DNA of 64,000 bases from an uncultured Flavobacteriaceae bacterium (GTDB lineage: Bacteria; Bacteroidota; Bacteroidia; Flavobacteriales; Flavobacteriaceae): the NCBI GenBank assembly GCA_947501845.1, contig CANMXP010000020.1, positions 1-64,000 of the forward strand. The letters run 5' to 3'. Every line of letters starts with the position of its first letter. Within the stretch, counting starts at the first letter, position 1. The position numbers were made by a program, and so were the translations under genes. This document shows positions 59,000-64,000 of this stretch, piece after piece. The notes beneath the pieces are model-generated. The model saw only the letters and a program-made list of their open reading frames with translations. It had not been told where the DNA came from and ran no database searches.

Positions 59000-61066
59000 A
59001 TGAGTACACCAAAACGATATACAATTACCACAGCACTTCCTTATACAAATGGAGCCATTCATATTGGCCATTTGGCAGGGGTTTATGTTCCAGCAGATAT
59101 ATACGCGCGCTATTTACGATTAACAGGAAATGATGTTATATTAATTGGTGGAAGCGACGAGCATGGTGTACCCATTACAATTAAAGCGAAAAATGAGGGT
59201 GTTACGCCTCAAGATGTTGTAGATAAATACCATGCGATTATTAAAAAATCGTTTGAAGATTTTGGAATTACTTACGATAATTATTCGCGTACTTCAGCAA
59301 AAGTGCACCATAAAACAGCTTCAGAGTTTTTTACGACTTTAAATAATAAGGGTGAATTCGTTGAAGAAGTGACAGAACAATTGTATGATGCCGAGGCCAA
59401 TCAGTTTTTAGCAGATCGATTTGTGGTAGGAACTTGTCCTAAATGTGGAAACGAAGAAAGTTATGGCGACCAATGTGAAAACTGTGGAACAAGCCATAAT
59501 GCGACCGATTTAATAAATCCGAAGTCAGCACTAACAGGAAATACCCCTACTTTAAAGCAAACAAAGCACTGGTTTTTGCCTTTAGATAAACATGAAGCCT
59601 TTTTAAAAGAATGGATTCTTGAGGGGCATAAAAAAGATTGGAAATCGAATGTTTATGGGCAGTGCAAATCATGGATAGATGATGGTTTACGTCCTCGCGC
59701 CGTAACCAGAGATCTAGATTGGGGAATTCCTGTACCAGCAGAAGGTGGTGAAGGCAAAGTTCTTTATGTTTGGTTTGATGCGCCTATAGGTTATATTTCA
59801 TCTACAGTAGAATGGGCAGAACGTGAAGGAAAAGATTGGGAACCCTATTGGAAGGATAAAGACACCAAACTGGTTCATTTTATAGGAAAAGATAATATTG
59901 TATTTCACTGTATTATTTTTCCATCGATGTTGAAAGCAGAAGGGTCATATATCTTACCAGAAAACGTACCTGCTAATGAGTTTTTAAATTTAGAAGGGAA
60001 TAAATTATCGACCTCAAAAAATTGGGCCGTTTGGTTGCCAGAATATTTGGAAGAATTCCCAGGTCAACAAGACGTATTGCGTTATGTTTTAACTGCTAAT
60101 GCGCCAGAGACGAAGGATAATGATTTTACCTGGAAAGATTTTCAGGCAAGAAACAATAATGAGTTGGTAGCCATTTTTGGGAATTTCATTAATCGTGTTG
60201 TTGTCTTAACAAACAAATATTACGATGGAAATGTTCCTGCTCCAAATGAATTATTACAAGTTGATGAAGAAACATTAACAGCGGTAAAAGCCTATCCAGA
60301 TGTTATATCTAGTTCTATCGAACGGTATCGTTTTAGAGAAGCGCAGCAAGAACTTATGAATTTAGCACGACTTGGAAACAAGTATTTAGCAGATGCAGAA
60401 CCTTGGAAAGTTATTAAGGTAGACGAGGGCCGTACAAAAACGATTATGTATGTAGCCCTTCAAATAGCATCAGCTTTAGCAACATTGAGTGAGCCGTTTT
60501 TACCATTTACTTCAGCGAAGTTAAAAGTTATATTAAATGTTACGGCGAGCGCAGTCGAAACATCTTGGAATGATATCAGTTCCAAAGACATATTGCTCCC
60601 AGCAGATCATAAGATAGGGAAAGCAGAATTGTTATTCTCTAAAATTGAAGATGCAACTATTCAAGCACAGCTCTATAAGTTAGAAGCTAGTAAAAAAGCA
60701 AATGAAATAGCAAATGCTGTTGTAGAGCCACAAAAGGATACCATTACGTTTGAAGATTTCACAAAATTAGATATACGTGTTGGAACCGTTTTAGAAGCCG
60801 AAAAAATGCCAAAAGCTAAAAAGTTATTGGTTTTAAAAGTGGATACAGGTATTGATGTACGGACTATTGTTTCTGGAATTGCTGAAAGCTTTACTGCCGA
60901 AGAAGTGGTTGGAAAGCGCGTAACCGTTTTAGTGAACTTAGCACCAAGAAAATTAAGAGGTGTTGAAAGTGAAGGTATGATTTTAATGACCGAAACACCA
61001 GAAGGTAAATTGGTATTTGTAAATCCAGATACTTCAACTGTTGGTAATGGCTTGCAGATTAGTTAG
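59000..61066 (+). CDS. metG: Methionine-tRNA ligase
   Basis: MetG charges tRNA-Met. The 688-residue class I synthetase has the HIGH motif in [20 protein letters not shown] (about 13-32), zinc knuckle [18 protein letters not shown] (about 148-165), KMSKS-type NKLSTSKNW and a C-terminal tRNA-binding OB domain (about 580-688: [20 protein letters not shown]). A piece of the GCGCAGTCGA repeat family lies in frame at residues about 515-520 ([11 protein letters not shown]), in the helical region between anticodon-binding and OB domains; it adds a few residues but leaves the frame intact. The leader has a long hairpin. Confidence 0.97.
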   Translation: MSTPKRYTITTALPYTNGAIHIGHLAGVYVPADIYARYLRLTGNDVILIGGSDEHGVPITIKAKNEGVTPQDVVDKYHAIIKKSFEDFGITYDNYSRTSAKVHHKTASEFFTTLNNKGEFVEEVTEQLYDAEANQFLADRFVVGTCPKCGNEESYGDQCENCGTSHNATDLINPKSALTGNTPTLKQTKHWFLPLDKHEAFLKEWILEGHKKDWKSNVYGQCKSWIDDGLRPRAVTRDLDWGIPVPAEGGEGKVLYVWFDAPIGYISSTVEWAEREGKDWEPYWKDKDTKLVHFIGKDNIVFHCIIFPSMLKAEGSYILPENVPANEFLNLEGNKLSTSKNWAVWLPEYLEEFPGQQDVLRYVLTANAPETKDNDFTWKDFQARNNNELVAIFGNFINRVVVLTNKYYDGNVPAPNELLQVDEETLTAVKAYPDVISSSIERYRFREAQQELMNLARLGNKYLADAEPWKVIKVDEGRTKTIMYVALQIASALATLSEPFLPFTSAKLKVILNVTASAVETSWNDISSKDILLPADHKIGKAELLFSKIEDATIQAQLYKLEASKKANEIANAVVEPQKDTITFEDFTKLDIRVGTVLEAEKMPKAKKLLVLKVDTGIDVRTIVSGIAESFTAEEVVGKRVTVLVNLAPRKLRGVESEGMILMTETPEGKLVFVNPDTSTVGNGLQIS
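60546..60558. repeat. Repeat fragment inside metG
   Basis: CGAGCGCAGTCGA matches 13 bases of the left arm at 58936-58948. It is read in frame within the ASAVET segment of MetG. Confidence 0.7.
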
Positions 61067-61152
61067 GGGTTTTCCGCCAATTAGCTTGATTTTTGATCTT
61101 AATATTATTTCAAAAATTAAAGAATTAGTTAACTTTACATAAAAAGAATATT

Positions 61153-61671
61153 ATGTTATCAAAAACCATAGAAGAAGCCTTAAATAATCAAATAAGAATA
61201 GAAGCAGAATCTTCCCAAATTTATTTGGCTATGGCATGTTGGGCCGAAGTAAAAGGTTTGGAAGGGGTCTCTAATTTTATGTATGCGCAATCTGATGAAG
61301 AGCGTGAACACATGCTTAAATTAGTGAAGTTTGTAAACGAACGTGGTGGTCATGCAAAAATTTCTCAGTTGGCGGCACCAAATATCACCTTTAAATCTTT
61401 TAAGGAAATGTTCGAAAAACTATTCGAACACGAAGTATATGTATCTCAAAGTATTAATGAATTAGTACATATTAGCCTTCAGGAAAAAGATTATGCAACA
61501 CATAACTTTTTACAGTGGTATGTTGCCGAACAAATAGAAGAAGAAGCTGTGGCACGTACCATTCTTGATAAAATAAATATGATTGGTGACGATAAAGGAG
61601 GTCTGTATTTATTTGACAGGGATATTGAAAATTTAACAGTCACAACTGCAGCAACCAATACTCCTGAATAA
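61153..61671 (+). CDS. Ferritin
   Basis: Ferritin stores iron as a ferric core in a 24-subunit shell. The 172-residue protein has a four-helix ferroxidase fold with NNQIRIEAESSQIYLAMACW (first helix Glu), SDEEREHMLKLVKFVNERGG (Glu and His pair) and VAEQIEEEAVARTILDKINM. There is no heme-binding Met like that of bacterioferritin. It lies after metG on the same strand with an 86-base gap. A TAACTTTA box, one base from the -7 consensus, precedes it. Confidence 0.95.
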   Translation: MLSKTIEEALNNQIRIEAESSQIYLAMACWAEVKGLEGVSNFMYAQSDEEREHMLKLVKFVNERGGHAKISQLAAPNITFKSFKEMFEKLFEHEVYVSQSINELVHISLQEKDYATHNFLQWYVAEQIEEEAVARTILDKINMIGDDKGGLYLFDRDIENLTVTTAATNTPE

Positions 61672-61711
61672 TTTTAACACTTAATCTTATTTAGATTTAA
61701 TAAAAATAAGC

Positions 61712-61719
61712 TATTTTTG
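61712..61719 (+). promoter_or_regulatory. -7 box for the small Cys/Lys-rich gene
   Basis: TATTTTTG lies 28 bases before the TTG start of the 53-residue gene and matches the TAnnTTTG consensus. Confidence 0.4.
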
Positions 61720-61747
61720 CCGCGTTATCTAAATCTTAGATTCTATT

Positions 61748-61909
61748 TTGGGCAAAAAGAAGAAGCAAAAGGCTATAAAAAAATTACAAAAAATTGGTGT
61801 TATCACAACCGATAAGGTAAAAACCAGCTGTTGTAAAAAGTTCAAAAAAGGCGAAAACAAGCGCTGTAAAAAATGCCCTTGTTTCGATTTGCTTAAAAAA
61901 GTGGCTTAA
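61748..61909 (+). CDS. Small Cys/Lys-rich conserved protein (53 residues)
   Basis: A TTG-initiated frame gives a 53-residue protein with a very basic N-terminus (MGKKKKQKAIKKLQKIG) and a Cys pattern KTSCCKKFKKGENKRCKKCP then CFDLLKKVA. Five Cys in CC, C-x2-C-x-C spacing suggest a metal site or a small zinc ribbon. I recall similar short proteins, with a KRCKxCPCFDLLKK tail, as common in flavobacteria, usually unannotated because of their size. A -7 box lies upstream. Its function is unknown; nucleic-acid or metal binding is plausible. Confidence 0.7.
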   Translation: MGKKKKQKAIKKLQKIGVITTDKVKTSCCKKFKKGENKRCKKCPCFDLLKKVA

Positions 61910-62129
61910 AAAAGCCCGCTTACATTCTAACTTGTTGAAGTACAAGATTCAACTTTTAAATACATTACATTTTTTAAAGTTATTGTTAAAAAAAGTGACT
62001 AAGCTCTTTAATCTGTGTCTTAAAGTTATCTACGTTAAGTGCTTAAATTCTTCAGAAAAATCATATAAAAAACATCTGAAGACGCGCTCTAATTCGTAAA
62101 TACCTTAGATCTTTATTAAATATAAATTT

Positions 62130-62600
62130 ATGAAAAAAACACTTCTTTTTTTAATTGCCATTAGTTTAGTATCCTGCGGAGCATCAAAAACCGTAAGGGA
62201 TTCAAAAAAAGTAATCAAGGGAGATTGGTTGCTAAATTCAATAACCTATAGTGAAAAAGGAACCTATAATGTTAATTTGCTTAGTGATACTTCTAAAGAA
62301 TGCTTTGAGGGAAGTACATGGCAGTTTGTTCCTAACAATAATACTGGAGTTTACAACATTAATGGCGCTAGTTGTTCAAGCGGAATTCGAAATTTTGTTT
62401 TTACAATTCAAGAAATTGACCCTCAGACTGGGCTTTACGATTTTCTACTTAAGCCAACTAATGAGAAGTATAAATCTGAAACCAACCGTGGTTTTCGGTT
62501 GAAATTAACCTCATTGTCAGATGTCATGATGCAGTGGGAACAAACCGTATCGGTTGATGGGAAACCGTTTACAATTACAATGAATTTTAATAAACAATAA
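62130..62600 (+). CDS. Lipocalin-like lipoprotein
   Basis: A 156-residue lipoprotein with signal and lipobox LVSCGASK (Cys16). The mature part has a lipocalin-type start (IKGDWLLNSITYSEKGTYNV) and the following strands (FEGSTWQFVPNNNTGVYNIN, GIRNFVFTIQEIDPQTGLYD), ending with MMQWEQTVSVDGKPFTITMN. Such proteins sit in the outer membrane, facing the periplasm. The ligand is unknown. The OmpA gene follows after four bases, so the two form an operon. Confidence 0.85.
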   Translation: MKKTLLFLIAISLVSCGASKTVRDSKKVIKGDWLLNSITYSEKGTYNVNLLSDTSKECFEGSTWQFVPNNNTGVYNINGASCSSGIRNFVFTIQEIDPQTGLYDFLLKPTNEKYKSETNRGFRLKLTSLSDVMMQWEQTVSVDGKPFTITMNFNKQ

Positions 62601-62604
62601 AATA

Positions 62605-63309
62605 ATGAAGACATTTTTAAACAGAATCGGATTAATCTTTTTGGCACTTATTTTAACAATGAGTCTAACAAATTGTAAAGCCGTACAAAATGCCAATAAC
62701 AAACAAAAAGGCGCGGTAATTGGTGCTACTGGTGGTGCTATTTTAGGGGCTATTATTGGTAATAATATTGGTAAAGGAGGTAACGGCGAACTAGGGGCTG
62801 TAATTGGTGGTGTTATTGGTGGTGGTGCAGGAATTCTTATTGGAGACAAGATGGATAAACAAGCCCAAAAAATAGAAGAAGAAATCCCTGGTGCCGAGGT
62901 TGAACGTGTAGATAATGGTATTGTAGTAACATTTGATGAAGGTAGTGGCGTTTATTTTGATACAAATAAGTATAATATCAATGCCTCTTCTCAGGAAACG
63001 TTAAATAAACTGGTAGGTGTTTTTAGAGAATATCCAGATACCAACATTTTAGTTGTAGGTCATACCGATAACACGGGTGATGCCAACTATAACATGAATT
63101 TATCTAAAAACAGAGCATACGCTGTTACAAACTATTTTAAGGGTAAAGGGCTTAGTTCTGGCAGATTTACTACGAATTGGTTTGGGGAAGATCAACCTGT
63201 ACACGATAATTCGACAGTAGAAGGAAGAGCAAAGAACCGACGCGTTAACATTGCTATTTTGCCTAACGAAAAGATGATTGAAGAAGCTAAGGCAAAAGCG
63301 AACAATTAA
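62605..63309 (+). CDS. OmpA-family lipoprotein with glycine zipper
   Basis: A 234-residue outer-membrane-associated protein: signal with Cys at SLTNCKAVQN (lipobox), a glycine-zipper span (about 35-80: GAVIGATGGAILGAIIGNNI and GAVIGGVIGGGAGILIGDK), then an OmpA domain (about 105-225: YFDTNKYNINASSQETLNKL, VVGHTDNTGDANYNMNLSKN and GRAKNRRVNIAILPNEK) that binds peptidoglycan. The layout resembles the YiaD/Pal-like proteins. It is closely linked to the lipocalin-like gene and ends with a strong terminator. Confidence 0.93.
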   Translation: MKTFLNRIGLIFLALILTMSLTNCKAVQNANNKQKGAVIGATGGAILGAIIGNNIGKGGNGELGAVIGGVIGGGAGILIGDKMDKQAQKIEEEIPGAEVERVDNGIVVTFDEGSGVYFDTNKYNINASSQETLNKLVGVFREYPDTNILVVGHTDNTGDANYNMNLSKNRAYAVTNYFKGKGLSSGRFTTNWFGEDQPVHDNSTVEGRAKNRRVNIAILPNEKMIEEAKAKANN

Positions 63310-63330
63310 AATTAGAATTAAACTTGCATA

Positions 63331-63371
63331 AATCTCGTTTTCAATGTTATTTTTGAAAACGAGATTTTTTT
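63331..63371 (+). terminator. Strong intrinsic terminator
   Basis: AATCTCGTTTTCAA (63331-63344) and TTGAAAACGAGATT (63353-63366) form a 14-bp stem with an eight-base loop and a following T-run. It ends the lipocalin-OmpA operon. Confidence 0.9.
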
Positions 63372-63398
63372 ATGCGCTCAATTAATTCAGATAAATAA

Positions 63399-64000
63399 AT
63401 GATTGATATTTTAAAGTTTATAACTTCCCAAACCCAGCTCCCAGAGCAATCTGTAAAAAACACCATTGCATTACTCAATGAGGATTGTACAGTTCCGTTT
63501 ATTTCACGTTACCGAAAAGAGCGAACAGGTAATTTGGATGAGGTTCAAATTGGCGAGATCGTAAAATATAAAGAAGCGTTTGAAGCTTTAGAAAAACGAA
63601 AAAAAGCCATTTTAAAAGCTTTAGAAGAACAAGCTGTTTTAACACCAGAATTGAAGGAAAAAATAGTGTCTGCTCAAGATTTAACAACGCTTGAAGATAT
63701 CTATTTGCCATACAAGAAAAGTAGAAAAACCAAGGCAGAAACAGCTCGTAAAAACGGATTAGAGCCTTTGGCAAAAATCATTATGAGCCAAAATGCCAAC
63801 GATCTTGAATCGGTTGCTTTTAAGTACATAAAAGGTGATGTTGAATCGGTTGAAGCTGCTTTAGAAGGGGCAAGACATATTATTGCCGAATGGATAAACG
63901 AACGTAGCGATATTAGAAATAATATCCGCTATCAATTAGAGCGCTTTGCAATGATCTCTACAAAAAAAGTTGTAAAAACAAAAGCTGACACTTCGACTGC
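63399..64000 (+). CDS. tex: Tex-like RNA-binding protein, 5' part
   Basis: The first 200 codons of a Tex protein, a transcription accessory factor with YqgF-like, HhH and S1 domains. Seen here: QSVKNTIALLNEDCTVPFIS, RYRKERTGNLDEVQIGEI (the family's early signature), DLTTLEDIYLPYKKSRKTKA and AEWINERSDIRNNIRYQLER. The window ends before the catalytic-like and S1 regions. Near the end, after STKKVVKTKAD, the codons enter a CACTTCGACTGC repeat where I would expect the sequence to move on toward the YqgF-like domain, so the gene may carry a repeat insertion. It runs off the window. Confidence 0.93.
   Translation, partial: MIDILKFITSQTQLPEQSVKNTIALLNEDCTVPFISRYRKERTGNLDEVQIGEIVKYKEAFEALEKRKKAILKALEEQAVLTPELKEKIVSAQDLTTLEDIYLPYKKSRKTKAETARKNGLEPLAKIIMSQNANDLESVAFKYIKGDVESVEAALEGARHIIAEWINERSDIRNNIRYQLERFAMISTKKVVKTKADTST
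63989..64000. repeat. Repeat fragment inside tex at the window end
   Basis: CACTTCGACTGC is the exact reverse complement of 1715-1726. It is cut off by the window edge, so only its start is seen, and it lies in the tex reading frame. Confidence 0.6.

Noticed and set aside
61910-62129. A small RNA or gene between the Cys/Lys-rich gene and the lipocalin gene
   Set aside because: There is a 7-bp inverted repeat (CTTCAGA and TCTGAAG) and a weak hairpin near 61931, but no T-run, promoter or frame that supports a feature.

Overview
The window is 64 kb of AT-rich chromosome from a member of the Bacteroidota, almost certainly family Flavobacteriaceae. The evidence is the gene set: the gliding lipoprotein GldH, a RicT-like PSP1 protein next to it, a HU-CCDC81/SPOR protein, a fused HemC-HemD, an acyl-ACP desaturase, and several one-component AraC regulators. 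Promoters also look flavobacterial: several genes have a TAnnTTTG -7 box and no clear Shine-Dalgarno sequence. I cannot name the genus. I see no tRNA, rRNA, CRISPR array or prophage. It reads as core chromosome sprinkled with small palindromic repeats.

Layout. Positions 0-1.4 kb hold a small accessory patch: an XRE regulator, an unknown 110-residue protein and structured non-coding DNA. From 1.4 to 11.5 kb come an acyl-CoA thioesterase, the HU/SPOR envelope protein, DprA, TrpS, a GlsB-like protein, a PlsC acyltransferase, an ECF sigma factor coupled to a large membrane/barrel protein, and RecA. From 11.9 to 14.4 kb lies a tRNA-wobble hydroxylation cluster (TrhO, a TrhP-like U32 protein and a ferredoxin). 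From 14.5 to 21.1 kb are RicT, GldH and two tandem class A penicillin-binding proteins that arose by local duplication. From 21.3 to 29.2 kb are a 3-oxoacid CoA-transferase, an oligopeptide-type ABC ATPase, an exonuclease, a serine hydrolase, Ogt and a CNNM/CBS protein.

From 29.2 to 41.3 kb lies a heme-biosynthesis island: hemA, hemCD, hemE, hemF and hemB on the minus strand, with a divergent AraC regulator, hemH and a HemJ-like gene on the plus strand. It covers the route from glutamyl-tRNA to heme except hemL. The most striking object in the window is here. A REP-associated tyrosine transposase (RAYT, HUH family) bracketed by two perfect 33-bp palindromes sits at the 5' end of hemF. The reading frame runs without a stop from the transposase through the palindrome into HemF, giving a 495-codon transposase-HemF fusion, and HemF appears to have no start codon of its own.

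From 41.4 to 58.8 kb are an orphan histidine kinase, enoyl-CoA hydratase, a radical SAM protein, two more AraC regulators, a lipid module (acyl-ACP desaturase and PlsC), a bacilliredoxin, TerB/DnaJ, POT/MFS and HEAT proteins, a membrane-anchored winged-helix regulator divergent from YceI and a secreted WD40 protein, and an LD-carboxypeptidase. From 59 to 64 kb are MetG, ferritin, a tiny Cys/Lys-rich protein, a lipocalin-like lipoprotein, an OmpA protein and the start of Tex.

A second theme is dispersed short repeats. One family has the core GCGCAGTCGA. It occurs between genes near 1.7 and 58.9 kb and also inside the metG and, apparently, tex coding regions. Another family has ATTCC/GGAAT arms and lies next to dprA, scoB, hemE and metG. 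Function calls rest on motifs and family knowledge read by eye; no database search was possible.
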